The notes beneath the pieces were generated by a model that was not told the DNA's origin, searched no databases, and saw only the letters and a list, made by a program, of their open reading frames with translations. Positions 10,514 to 20,586 of a stretch of DNA of 64,000 nucleotides are shown here, in pieces (positions within the stretch are counted from its first letter, which is position 1; each line of letters opens with the position of its first letter). Position numbers and translations under genes: made by a program. Origin of the DNA: Bathymodiolus brooksi (lineage: Eukaryota > Mollusca > Bivalvia > Mytilida > Modiolidae); contig OY804575.1 of the NCBI GenBank assembly GCA_963680875.1, positions 105,641,505 through 105,705,504 on the forward strand. Direction: 5' to 3'.

Positions 10514-10750
10514 CGTTGATAATTACTTTGCATAGTTCTACAATTGCGAAAGAACTGTATCCTGCAGGGTTATTACCTGCTTCATCTCGTTCATTATAGA
10601 AAATAACATGTTTTCCTAAGTGATTACAATTGACATTCTGATATACGGGTGGAAGTTCTGGTCCTTTGTCATGATAACAGAGATGACCATCAGTCTTTGA
10701 TGTACTTGAGTTACTAATGTACAAATAATATCCCGCAAGACGCGATGGTG
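10514..10750 (-). CDS. Gene A: F-type lectin exon, C-terminal half
   Basis: 237 bases (79 codons) between an acceptor TTTTTACAG just above 10750 and a donor GTAAGTAAATG just below 10514. The frame gives SRLAGYYLYISNSS, DGHLCYHD, VNCNHLGKHVIFYNERDE and FAIVELCKVIING. This is the second half of a fucolectin/tachylectin-type (F-type lectin, F5/8C-like) fold, where RLxGxxLYVSN, HLCYHD, (C)xxxGRYVIYYNER and ELCEVEV are hallmarks. Three of the expected scaffold cysteines are present. The vicinal Cys pair and the Asp of the canonical fucose motif are absent around the exon 2/3 join (NRNSTPSRL), so sugar binding may differ or be lost. Phase 1 at both ends. The paralogue at 63397-63636 has 80 codons. 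Confidence 0.92.
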
Positions 10751-11005
10751 CTGTAAAAATAATATAAAATACAAAATATTGTAGAGATTTAAATGTTATG
10801 TAAACATGCTATGCTTATTATTTGGCAACTGACTTGTAATGTATCTATGTCATGTTTTTTTCATAAAAGCAATTTGTTAGGAGTGTCTTTGGGTGCTGCA
10901 AAAACAATAAATACACACTATTGTAAATAACTAAATGTGACGTAAATATGCTATGTATATTGTCTTGCATCTGACAAGTGTAATGTAACTATGCCATAAC
11001 CCAGA
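10746..11005. repeat. Internal duplication of the exon 3 acceptor region
   Basis: The first 100 or so bases upstream of the exon 3 acceptor (GGTGCTGTAAAAATAAT through ACTTGTAATGTA) recur about 155 bp further on, at about 10900-11000 (GGTGCTGCAAAAACAAT through AAGTGTAATGTA). The second copy also carries the exon-edge word GGTGCTG, so it includes a decoy acceptor. The lectin exon itself is not copied. Confidence 0.6.
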
Positions 11006-11208
11006 CAATTAACCGTATCGTACACCTATTATCTATACAAATATTTCAGACTCAAAGTTAAAAATCAACACACTAATTTTCCTAATACTTTTATCTAATT
11101 GATATTATCAAATTGTTTTTTCGATAAGTTACAAAATAATGTATACTGTTTAAATGTGTAAGGTAAGACAATGTACCTGAAAAATATTTATGTGAAAAAA
11201 AAACTCAC

Positions 11209-11442
11209 TGCTATTACGGTTATAAATCTGAACATTTGTGATATAAACAGTATCAACAGGAAACGTCAACATCCACCAGGCTTTATACTGTGTAGGACTA
11301 TGCAGTGTTACAAAACATGCCTCACCGGCAAAAGTATCTGTAGTAGTACCACTGATCGCTAAGTCTGCTGTCAAAGTAACATTTCTATCTATCCAGTAAT
11401 AATCTGAACTCTGGGAAGCAGTTCCGTTTGTTGATAAGTCTT
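11209..11442 (-). CDS. Gene A: F-type lectin exon, N-terminal half
   Basis: 234 bases (78 codons), with acceptor TTTTTTGTAG above 11442 and donor GTGAGTTTTT below 11209. It encodes DLSTNGTASQSSDYYWID, then GEACFVTLHS, AWWMLTFPVDTVYITNVQIY and NRNS. The order STxGxAxQSS, a single Cys, His then WWxLTF, then I-x-x-VxIYNR is that of the first half of an F-type lectin domain. The His equivalent to the fucose-contacting His may be the one in TLHSPTQY, but the following RxDxxxxR motif is not conserved. Phase 1 at both ends. With the exon at 10514-10750 it makes about 157 residues, near the usual domain size of about 140. It directly follows the signal peptide, so the lectin-like domain is N-terminal and exposed. 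Confidence 0.9.
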
Positions 11443-11607
11443 CTACAAAAAATTGTTATACAATATGTAATAGCAAAAACACCACCAATTTAATTTTCTT
11501 CATATGTAATTTGCGTAAATACACATATTTCAAATGTGAATAATATTATAGGTATTGTGTAATTATATATAAATAGGATATAAAGGCGGGTGTGTGTGTG
11601 GTGGGAT

Positions 11608-11622
11608 GAGGGGGGGGGGGGG
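11608..11622. repeat. Poly-G tract
   Basis: A run of about 15 G with adjoining GTGTGTGTGTGG inside gene A intron 1. It is prone to length change. Confidence 0.85.
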
Positions 11623-11878
11623 TGTAGAGAAGTAAACATTGTACTATATAAATTAAATACCAGAAAATACCAACAATCGTAGTAAGAAGTATAATTGACA
11701 CACCAATCTACAAATGCATGACCACCATCTATTCTAGTTTGGTAAGGGCACTTCAATAATGAATGGCGGGTTAAGCTAGTTTTGTGGACCGAAACAATGA
11801 AAATATCTTGATTTTGCTTACGGCATAAGGTGTGTGTTGTAAATATATTACATAAATTATATGTCATAATTGTAGGAG

Positions 11879-12460
11879 CCTTCGAGGTCGTAATCGTATG
11901 GTAAGTGGATTAACAACAACTTTTGCAATCAGTGTCTATCACCACGAACTTGAGTTCGAGTCCCGCTCAGGTGAGGTGTACTCGATACAACACTATGTAA
12001 TTAAGTTTGTCAGTTACTTGCGACTGGTCCGTGGTTTTCTCTTGTTGAATTAAACATATTTTGTTGCTGTAAAAATATCAACATTTTGTGCTTCAGTTAA
12101 GTTTTCGTTTCCATATAAAATTATATCTATATCTATAGCTCCGTAAATTTGAAGTATTAAAAATAGAGTATTTCTGATGTGTTCATTAATTGGACATTCA
12201 AGTAAAAAGTGAAATATATTTTCGCACTCAAAACCACAAGCACAACCAGGATTGTCCTTTGAATTAAATCTAAATAAATCGTACTTAAGACTACTATAAT
12301 TATAACGTAATTTAGTGTGAATAATGGTCCATTTTCGTACACCGGTAGAATACCAAACTGGAACTAAGGTTGTGTTAACCGGTCTCATCCACCAATAAAA
12401 CTGACCGCCACGATATAACTGAAATATTGTTGAAAGTGGCGTTAAACACCATAACTCTTA
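11879..12460 (+). repeat. tRNA-derived SINE interrupted by LINE sequence
   Basis: The head at 11879-12045 has box-like GTATGGTAAGTGGATTAA and GAGTTCGAGTCCCG, then the shared body GAGGTGTACTCGATACAAC. The tail at 12388-12450 has CCACCAATAAAACTGACCGC and GAAATATTGTTGAAAGTGGC. Intact copies at 43852-44106 and 45333-45600 join these two parts directly, so the intervening 12046-12387 is foreign. Confidence 0.8.
12056..12345 (-). pseudogene. LINE reverse-transcriptase C-terminal fragment
   Basis: The minus strand encodes [20 protein letters not shown], then [18 protein letters not shown] and a hydrophilic end. This is the C-terminal region after the thumb of non-LTR reverse transcriptases (SSLxxDLF, CxCG....HFLxxCP), similar in kind to the end of the element at 3627-7090 but clearly diverged from it. 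No other part of the element is present. It sits inside a SINE. Confidence 0.82.
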
Positions 12461-13049
12461 ACCCATAATTGTAAATATATACATGTATTGTAGAATAAAA
12501 ACACAAATATCTAATGTAGTGCGCGCAACATGTTTCCATTGTTACTCCCGTCAGCTACGCTCTTAGTAAAAAGATTAGAAGACAATATAATGTAAACGTC
12601 TTAGGAACAATGTAACTCAAATTGCCTATATTATATGTTATCCAGGTACTAGATAGTGTATACAAATCATCAGTTGGGAATGTGACATTATATACCCTGT
12701 CTAGCACCTTAATATTATATACATGTATTATGGTGCATAGCTTTTAACTTAAGATTAAAACATTTTCATGTCGTTTTTAATATTACGGAGCGTCCCTTTG
12801 CGCATCAATACGTTTTTGTGTTGTAGAATACGTTAAAAACATCAACATCCGACACGTCAAAACGATGACATTTCAGCTCTATTCTAAATTTTCCAGGACG
12901 AGCATGTCTATTTTACCAGTCATCACAAAGAAATGATCTGGTAAGCTGTAATAAGATATAGAAACCCCAAAAGAGAACTGGCAGGTAAATGACATTTTCA
13001 ATCATCAAATCACGTGATACGTTTCTACGGTTGCAGCCGTATATATTTA

Positions 13050-13216
13050 GGAGATAACTGTATTGTATTTGAAAATTTCACCGCATCAATTGAAGATTTG
13101 ATGATCGCAAATTAAGTTTACTGGCGACGCGATAGCGAAGCCAGTAAACGGATATTTGCGACCATAAAATCGACAATTGATGCCGTGAAATTTTCAAATA
13201 CAATACAGTTATCTCC
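13050..13216. repeat. Near-perfect palindrome (foldback)
   Basis: Arms of about 75 bp start GGAGATAACTGTATTGTATT and close as its complement at 13216. The centre is around TTTACTGGC-GACGCGATAGCGAA-GCCAGTAAA. It would extrude as a long hairpin. Half-copies recur at 13335-13400 and 13969-14093. Confidence 0.85.
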
Positions 13217-13645
13217 ATTCTAATGTAATCATGTGTACAGATGTGTATTGCCACATTATTGACAAGATGACGTAAGCGGTAATCAGCTAAAGTTCTAAAA
13301 ATATATCATGCTATTTCAACCCTGGAATTGATATCGTGAAAATTACACCATTAAATCGACAATTAATGACATGAACTTTTCAAATACAATACAGTTATCT
13401 CCATTCTCATATAATCATGTGCATTGCCACATTATTGACAAGATGACGTAAGCGGTAATCAGCTAAAGTTCTAAAAATATATCATGCTATTTCAACCCTG
13501 GAATTGATATCGTGAAAATTACACCATTAAATCGACAATTAATGACATGAACTTTTCAAATACAATACAGTTATCTCCATTCTCATATAATCATGTGCAT
13601 TGCCACATCATTGACAAGATGACGTAAGCGGTAATCGGCGAAAAT
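13216..13645. repeat. Tandem array, 176-bp period
   Basis: The word CATTATTGACAAGATGACG starts at about 13254 and 13430, with a CATCATTGACAAGATGACG version at about 13606, giving a constant 176-bp spacing. The first and second units are nearly identical over their length; the third is partial. Confidence 0.85.
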
Positions 13646-14095
13646 TCTATGGTGCATAGCTTTTAACTTAAGATTAAAACATTTGCATGTCGTTTTTAAT
13701 ATTACGGAGTGTCCCTTTGCGCATCAATACGTTTTTGTGTTGTAGAATACGTTAAAAACATCAACATCCGACACGTCAAAACGATGACATTTCAGCTCTA
13801 TTCTAAATTTTCCAGGACGAGCATGTCTATTTTACCAGTCATCACAAAGAAATGATCTGGTAAGCTATAATAGGATATAGAAACCCCAAAAGAGAACTGG
13901 CAGGTGAATGACATTTTCAATCATTAAATCACGTGATACGTTTCTACGGCTGCAGCCGTATATATTTTGGAAATAACTGTATTGTATTCGAAAATTTCAC
14001 CGCATCAATTGAAGATTTGTTGATCGCAAATTAAGTTTACTGGCGACGCGAAAGCGGAGCCACTAAACGGATATTTGCGACCATAAAATCGACAG

Positions 14096-14221
14096 TGTGG
14101 TCCTCCGTATCCTGATATAGCAGAGTATATGAATGATGGCAGTTTACAGCGTGACATCGCTAAGAAGAGTCCTCTTACAGAGAAATGGAATAGTGCCTTT
14201 GGATTCAATTTTCCAACAAGG
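14096..14221 (+). pseudogene. Probable transposase N-terminal fragment
   Basis: One frame reads CGPPYPDIAEYMNDGSLQRD followed by IAKKSPLTEKWNSAFGFNFP before ending. The composition and the LTEKW...FGFNFP pattern look like the conserved region near the start of hAT-type or zinc-finger transposases, and a hAT C-terminus lies 600 bp downstream on the same strand. Assignment to the same element is inference; the middle of the protein is missing. Confidence 0.45.
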
Positions 14222-14845
14222 TGTTTATTTAAACAAATTTAAACAGAGAACTTCAAATGACGTTGTGTAACCAAAAATAAAGATAATAAGTCATTGCCGT
14301 ACTTTGAAGATATATTTGTTACTCCTCTCCCTATCAACGTATGATTTTCGTTTTCAAATGTTGTTATTAGGGGTTAATTTATTATGAAAATAGAAATGTA
14401 TGATATCTTACAACTGAAAATGTAATTTAAAAAAAAATCAGTAGGCCTTATTTATCGTTGGTTGGTAGGGAGAAGGGGAATATAAAATTTAAATGAAAGC
14501 CCAATGTTTAAATTTTTTAAGCTTTAAATTCACTGACGTGTAGCTGCGTTACCGTAGCTTATGTGGACCCATTTTACAATTGGTTATGTTTACTGATTTT
14601 TGCACGGTCCGCCAAATTCAAATAAACTTCAATTAGGACCTATAAGAGCTATGGTCAAACAGCTAACTGACTTCAAGACCTTTTTCGTATTTTTTTTGAG
14701 TAAAATAAATAGAGAGCATGCATCATATATGGCATATAGAAACTAAATCTAGCTACTTTGACTACCAATCCCAGTGCGGTTTTGTTACAAAGCTGAAACG
14801 CTATAACCTTCTTTCGACAGCTCGTTTTCTAATCTTTATCCTTAC

Positions 14846-15207
14846 AGTACCGATATCCATGTAGCAGAAGATGTGTTTGTACGTGAGATACAGCGTTGGG
14901 GAACAAGATGGGGTATGATGGGCGAGAAGCCATCAACACTTGCAAAAACATTATTCGTAGCTAACAAGGACTTATACTCCTATATATATATGCAATCCTC
15001 TCGATCCTTGTCACCATGCCATCATCTCCAGCAACAGCTGAAAGATCGTCCAATGCCATGACAAGAATACAAAACTATATTCGGTCAACTATGGGAGATG
15101 ATCGTCTTTCCTCTCTAGCCCCGCTTCATGTTTAACGTGAGATCGAAATCGACGTGGAACGCGTCATCGAACTGTTCGCAAGTCTAAAGAATAGAAAACG
15201 GTATTAA
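14846..15207 (+). pseudogene. hAT-family transposase C-terminal fragment
   Basis: The frame encodes VREIQRWGTRWGMMGEKPST, then, after a 1-base shift at a TATATA run near 14985, ILVTMPSSPATAERSSNAM, IQNYIRSTMGDDRLSSLAPL and, beyond a stop, IDVERVIELFAS. The order short hydrophobic strand - P - SxATAERSxxA - I(K/Q)xYxRSTM - xDRLSSLA is the hAT C-terminal dimerisation region. One frameshift and one in-frame stop mean it is inactive. It lies in gene A intron 1. Confidence 0.88.
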
Positions 15208-15467
15208 GTTGGTATGTCAACAATGCTAATGCTAAACTTAAAAGCACCTAGTCTGCAATAAAGCTATACAACTATTTATTTTTTACATCTTTTTTAATTT
15301 AACTTGGACCAACAATTGCCTATTAGTTTGCTTTTATTTAGTAGTCAATTGTACAGTTAAATCCTACCGAAACAGAGGTCGACTTAGGTTTTTCTCTGAT
15401 ATTAGAAGAGTAGTATTCAGATACTGTAAGGTAGTGAGAAAACCATCTTAGATGCTAATATGTCGTC

Positions 15468-15548
15468 AGTTTACGGGGGGCTTCGCCCCTTGGCCCCCTA
15501 CATGGGCTCTGCCCTTGACCCGCTAGGGACCTCAGCAGTCCCAAGACC
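15468..15548. repeat. GC-rich stem-rich patch
   Basis: An abruptly GC-rich stretch (GGGGGGCTTCGCCCC and GGGCTCTGCCC) in AT-rich surroundings. It has the look of a transposon terminus and lies downstream of the hAT fragment. A link to that element is only a suggestion. Confidence 0.4.
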
Positions 15549-15730
15549 CCTCGCCTACATATTATCTAATGCCTAAATACGCCACTGTCACCCTGAAGCA
15601 ATTCTGTATACCCTGAGGCAAAACATCTCCACACTTCCCAAATTGGACAATATAAATCTTAGAGGACTAAAATATATTCTGTATATATTTTCTATTCTAC
15701 CGTATGCGACATGTATACATACATACTTAC

Positions 15731-15782
15731 TTTGCGCATTGACAACAGAAAGCAGTAATATCACTACATCTAATATTTTCAT
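15731..15782 (-). CDS. Gene A: first coding exon, signal peptide
   Basis: Starting at the ATG whose complement is 15780-15782, the minus strand reads MKILDVVILLLSVVNAQ and then hits a strong donor (GTAAGTATG) just below 15731. The segment has a Lys at position 2, an uninterrupted hydrophobic core and a small-residue end (VNAQ), a textbook secretory signal. The donor leaves one base (phase 1), which joins the phase-1 acceptor of the lectin exon at 11442 to give Lys-Asp-Leu-Ser. A possible 5' UTR acceptor (TTTTTATGTAG) lies about 30 bases upstream of the ATG, so a further non-coding exon may exist. Intron 1 is about 4.3 kb. No close alternative ATG in this frame offers a better signal; the frame continues upstream to another Met, but that form lacks a signal at its start. 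Confidence 0.8.
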
Positions 15783-16138
15783 TTTGTTTTGTCTTGTCTT
15801 GTCACCACCTACATAAAAATCGAAAACATTCATACAGAAAAGGCAAAATTAAAACCATGCAAAAGGAATATGTCAACAGTATGGGTTTACTATCTTCAAA
15901 GTCATGTAACTCTGTTGTTAATACATAATATACTCGTAATTTGTTTAGATAGTATTTCACCGATCAAGAAATGCGCGATCATACCATTGATACATTGCAG
16001 TACCAATTCGCAGTGCACTAGACCACTCTACCACATCTGCCATATAGCCTCAACAGTCGATACGTTGCCTTGTCTCGTAAAGTGATTTGAGTGATAGACA
16101 TAAGACACGGGTTTAATCGTGTGTAGGGGTTACATTTA

Positions 16139-16990
16139 TATTTATTTATCTAATATTATGTACGTTTTCCTTTGAAATTGAGGAAAGTAGTCCGTCCGAT
16201 ACAATATGTTGTATCACCACACTGTGGTGATACAAGAATGGCGCGACGTTGCACGAGGTCTTCTTTGTCGAACTACTTTGTCATAGCGTCATATTATTGG
16301 AATGCGGGGAAAACACATTTGTAAGCAACATAAGGAAAGCACTGTTTAATTTTCATTCATTCTTATTGTGTATCACGAATTCACCGTCATATTTTCATTT
16401 TCAAGGACATAGATTCAATATTTCAGGCAACTCTGTGGTCCACATTTTTTCAGAATAAACATTGTCGGACGATTGTGCAGCGATACTAAATATAATCGAA
16501 CAGTACCATGACATTGGTGAATAAATGGCAACAAATAACGTCACATCATATACAAAATGTAGTCCCCCTTAGAGTATTGTACACATTTGTTAATTTTAAT
16601 TCGATCCTTCTTATTTGTTGTACATTTGTTTTCTTGCAATGTTAGATAAACTTATTACATATATAGCATGTCGGTACAAGACTTTCTATAAGATCGAGCC
16701 TATTGTGTGAACCAGTACCACTACGTGCCGCGGAAGCGACGAGTTGTGATACGACTAGTTTACACACTGTGTATATAATGAGTATTTATTTATCTAATAG
16801 TATGAACATGTTGCTTTAATATTAAAGAAAGTAGCCAGTCTGAGAAAAGAATGACGCGACGTTGCAGGAGATATTCTCTGCCGAACATCTTTGCCATGAC
16901 GTGATACCACTGGAATGCGGGGAAAACACACCAATGTAAGCAACGTAAACGAAGCGACTGCTAAACCTTTTCTCTGCCATAGGGCAAAAA
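16139..16990 (+). mobile_element. Dispersed repeat family R1, copy 2 plus a truncated tandem copy
   Basis: A full-length relative of 793-1391 runs from TATTTATTTATCTAATATT to about 16780. It is directly followed by a second start (TATTTATTTATCTAATAGT) of a copy that breaks off near 16990. Both keep ATGGCGCGACG/ATGACGCGACG and the GGAATGCGGGGAAAACACA block. It is non-coding. Confidence 0.65.
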
Positions 16991-17387
16991 AAAAATGTCC
17001 CACGGTTTTATCCCAAGATCTGCCGTAGGGCCAATAAATTTGCACGGTTATATCGCTGAGTTTGTATATTAATTCTTTTTAATACTTATAGTTCTTTGGT
17101 ATGAAAAAAATCAAATTTATTCAGAGTATTCAAAAACCATTGAAATATTACGTTCAACCCGTCTCTCTGACGTCAGAAAAACAAGAAAAAGCTACAACTA
17201 GTAAGCAAAGTTAGTCTCCAGCTTGCAGTTGAAAAGCATATGCAGGCAGGCTTTGCTTTTGCACTTAATAATACCCCCATCCTCCCATAAGAATAATATG
17301 GTTGCTCCCTAAGTACTTCCAATGTTCAACATTGGATACTACTTAATTTTGAAGGTTTTTCCTAGCCTCATCTCCTCTGAACTGTCG

Positions 17388-17545
17388 ATCGAGAAAAAAA
17401 CAAAACCCAATATTCTAGACAGGTAGCATATGTATCGTAGTGATAAATCCCCATTTTGGTTGTTGTCAGTTGGATAGCCCGTCAATGGGGCTTGCAATTA
17501 ATATGTCGCAATAGAGACCCCTCAAAACCTGTGGAAAACACGGAG
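17388..17545. repeat. Copy of the ACTGTCGATCGAGAAAAAAA repeat
   Basis: Matches 23405-23535 and 26600-26735: ACTGTCGATCGAGAAAAAA, TATTCTAGACAG, GTCAATGGGG, TTGCAATTAATAT and a terminal GTGTGGAAAA-like end. This third, more diverged copy shows the motif is part of a dispersed repeat. Confidence 0.6.
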
Positions 17546-17549
17546 AAAT

Positions 17550-19030
17550 ATCCTGATGAGGTTACAAAAAACCAAAAAATTCAAAAAGTGACCACATTCT
17601 CTTTATTGACAGATAATATTCAATTTTTATATATTTTTTTGTTTTTGACAAATTACCAGAAAAGCTAATTACCGTCGCTTAAAGCGATCAGTGTTGCGAA
17701 AATTTGAGGTCCAAGGAGAAATAATTGTGATTCATGATTTCTCCAAATATGACACTATATAGATATCTCGTCGTATTAAGATAGAAAAACTCGCCGTGGT
17801 GCAACAGCACGATACTAACTTGCCGCAACAAGATGCTTAATCGCCATGACGAGACAATATATTATTCTTGCATCCATACTTGTGTTATTGTCGTTTTCGA
17901 TTTAAACGAGAATAAGTTTACGTTAGTCGAGAATCAATTAATAATTAATATTCGATTTAATCTTTAGTTAGATTTTCTATTCCAATCGGAACCAATGTAT
18001 TATCTTCAAAGAAAACGCCCATTTTCATATGAAAAACTTGATATTTTGCAGCTTTGTGACTCTCGTGTGCCATACAAATGACTAGATATATCTATATTGT
18101 TTTTATCAGCTTACCTATTTCATGAAAATTATATTCTCACTGTTTTATAATATCATACATGATATACCGACGACAATTACTATGCATACAATTATTTAAA
18201 TATACACAATATATAAAAATCAACCAGAATCAGGAAGTCTGTTCACGGGTGAATGGCTAAATACCATGGAGCAAAGAAACTTATATTAAAAACTCATGTA
18301 TATGTAATTATATATAGGGGGTAAATCAACTTCTGATGACATATATCCTTAAATAAACTATGTATTTGGTTTATTGCATGGAGACATTGGAACACAACAT
18401 TTCATATGTTTGTATTGAAAATGTATGTACAAATAATGTCTTTGTCTGTGCTGTTGTGTATTGTCTGTGTTTGTTATGTATATATTTTGAAAATGTATAA
18501 AAAAATAAAAGTAAAAAAAGAAAAAAATACCATGGAGCACACTTACTATAGACTTGACGACCCTTTATAATCGCACAACATGTATTGTTAAAGATAGCAT
18601 GTATTACATAGGACAGAAGATCGTTATAGATGTATATCGACGATTTGTTACTCTCCTCGATTACACATTAATGTTAATAGTGTGCTTACTTTTTATTTAC
18701 ATTGAACATTTGTTATGAACGAACAGATCAAATAAAAAATAAAAATAGAAATAAGAATTAAAAAACTATTAAATAAAGTACAAATGAAATGGAACAAAAC
18801 ATGTACTATTGATATTCATATACATCGTCTCACCTTATTTTAATAAAAGAAAATTGTTGGGAAGAATTACCAAATTAGAGGGTGTTTGAACCAATACACC
18901 CAGTGACAAGTCAAAGAATGAACAATCCTACAGGAAAATAAAATAATTACTCTCCATGTTTATATTTGTGGTTAGTTTGAACGCGTACTAATTTAGGTAT
19001 AGCATCTATAATAAAAACTCAGATCTCTAA
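17550..19030. other. AT-rich intergenic sequence, nothing recognised
   Basis: It lies between the start of gene A and the retroelement fragments. I see no exon-like frame, transposon protein or strong repeat, only short A/T-rich runs. Confidence 0.4.
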
Positions 19031-19458
19031 TTTAGGCAGACAGCACGTTCCTGGAATAACCTTCATCAGGTACACTCAAGGTCGAAAGATTGGAGAACCA
19101 AATGATTACAAAAGTTTATAGTTAGATATAATATAAAGTGTAAATGTATGTGTGTAATATGCATGAGTTAGTATGTCATCTCTGTTAATCACAAATATGT
19201 ATTGTCTATTTTACAGTGTTATGTGCTATATGAATGAGTACAGCATCTTTCAGTTTGTACATACATGTAGAACTGTACAATAATCAATTGATGATACAGC
19301 TGAAATCTTATTTAAAATTCAATTATTTATTTTTCTTTCTGGTTATGAAATTTTTGAAATTCTGGGTGGTAATTTTCGAAGAGTTTTTTTTGGAAATGTT
19401 TGGCTTAATTTGAGATGTCCTGTTCGGAAGTTAAAGTTTCTTTGAACATCTTTTAAAG

Positions 19459-19865
19459 AAGTTAAAGAGACCACCGATACAGCTTCGTCCGCATCATTTT
19501 TGGACTTATACCTCGAATTTGACGACAGTGGTCAACTCAGTACTAAAATTTATGATAAGCGGGACGACTTCAATTTTAAAATCATAAATTTTCCAAATAT
19601 GTGCAGCAATATACCAGCTTCTCCTGCATATGGTGTTTACATCTCGCAATTGATTCGCTATGCAAGGGGCAGTAGAAATTATTCTGATTTCCTGAAACGT
19701 CATCTTCATCTGAGAAACAGGCTACTGGACCAGGGCTATAAAAAGATTCGCCTTATTCGATCTCTTAAAAAGTTTATATTCCGATACCAATATCTTGTCG
19801 AAATATATTCCGTCTCTGCAGAAAAAATTATAAGCGATGCATTTTCATATAGTGAAAATGTATAA
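19459..19865 (+). pseudogene. Reverse-transcriptase C-terminal fragment (diverged subfamily)
   Basis: A continuous frame from about 19459 contains FLDLYLEFDDSGQLSTKIYD, KRDDFNFKIINFP, MCSNIPASPAYGVYISQLIR, FLKRHLHLRNRLLDQGYKK and ends at a stop after FSYSENV. It corresponds to the segment just after the YIDD box in the copy at 55298-55811 but is a clearly different subfamily; its nearest relative here is 63748-64000. No frame break is visible inside the preserved part. The polymerase core is missing, so it is a truncated retrocopy. Confidence 0.85.
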
Positions 19866-19940
19866 AGATAAAGCGTCAAATATGTCAAGAATTTTTTTTT
19901 TGTCAATGTGTGACGTAAAAATATTTTTGACATTTACGTC

Positions 19941-20213
19941 ACCGAATATGGTACTGCTTTGACAACTATTTTACCTATTTTGTTCCTGTATTTAAATACT
20001 GTTACAGTGACAGCCGGAACCTTTGAACCGTAATGAGAGCGGGAGGTTTGGCGCCTTAAAATCTGATTCAACCCACCATTTCTTTAGAAATGCCTGTACC
20101 AAGTCAGGGTCATTACGGTTTTCACAGTTTTCCGATTTTGTCTGTTTATATAATTATGAGTTTTGACTTTCCCTTTGTAAGATTGTTCGGAGTTCGGTAA
20201 TTTTGTTATTACC
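19941..20213. mobile_element. Second copy of the 284-bp element found inside the LINE
   Basis: Near-identical to 4104-4387, lacking an 11-12 bp stretch (the GTTGTTGACTG region). Here it is flanked by unrelated sequence, which confirms it as an independent mobile unit and not part of the LINE. Confidence 0.75.
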
Positions 20214-20333
20214 TTTATTAAATGATGAACATTTGTGTTGCCATATCTGCCTTTATTTTTTTTGCACCATATTTCAAACCTTATTCATCGGTGTATGGCA
20301 ATTTAATTTAATTTAGACACCTAATTAGGCTAG

Positions 20334-20520
20334 GAGATGTAACGAATTTGTATTAATGATCTTCGCTCTTTCGCTCTGAAGATGCGGAACTTGTCGAGAT
20401 TGTCCGATGTATGATGCTTTCCGAACTGTCGTTCTGCCTTTTTGCAATTGTTATTGGCATGTTTGCAATCATCACTAAACCATGGTTCATCTGTGTGATT
20501 TTAATGCTAGATTGGATTCA
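20334..20520 (-). pseudogene. LINE fragment (endonuclease-RT linker)
   Basis: The minus strand reads TDEPWFSDDCKHANNNCKKA, then ERQFGKHHTSDNLDKFRIFR, ending at a stop. A PWF(S/N)DD motif followed by a basic, Arg/Lys-rich helix is the typical linker between endonuclease and reverse transcriptase in non-LTR elements (compare PWFNSHIKREIRTRNRLKK in the 3.6-7.1 kb LINE). Only this short piece is kept. Confidence 0.7.
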
Positions 20521-20586
20521 ACAACTTTTTGTGACATTCATGAATAAGACATAGGACTATCATAGGGAGATATATTCTCTGTTACA

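Larger units (their letters stand above)
12729..14093. repeat. Composite repeat: direct copies about 919 bp apart around a short tandem array
   Basis: The block from TATGGTGCATAGCTTTTAAC at 12729 to about 13175 recurs at 13648-14093. Both contain GGAGCGTCCC/GGAGTGTCCC and the GCAGCCGTATATATTT stretch. Between them lie a perfect foldback (13050-13216) and three copies of a 176-bp unit. The right copy ends abruptly at GACAGTGTGG, where hAT-like coding sequence begins. No protein is seen in the block itself. Confidence 0.75.

Noticed and set aside
11490..11867. 125-residue minus-strand frame containing a Pro/Ser run
   Set aside because: The Pro run is the translation of a poly-G tract; it lies in gene A intron 1 and has no exon signals.
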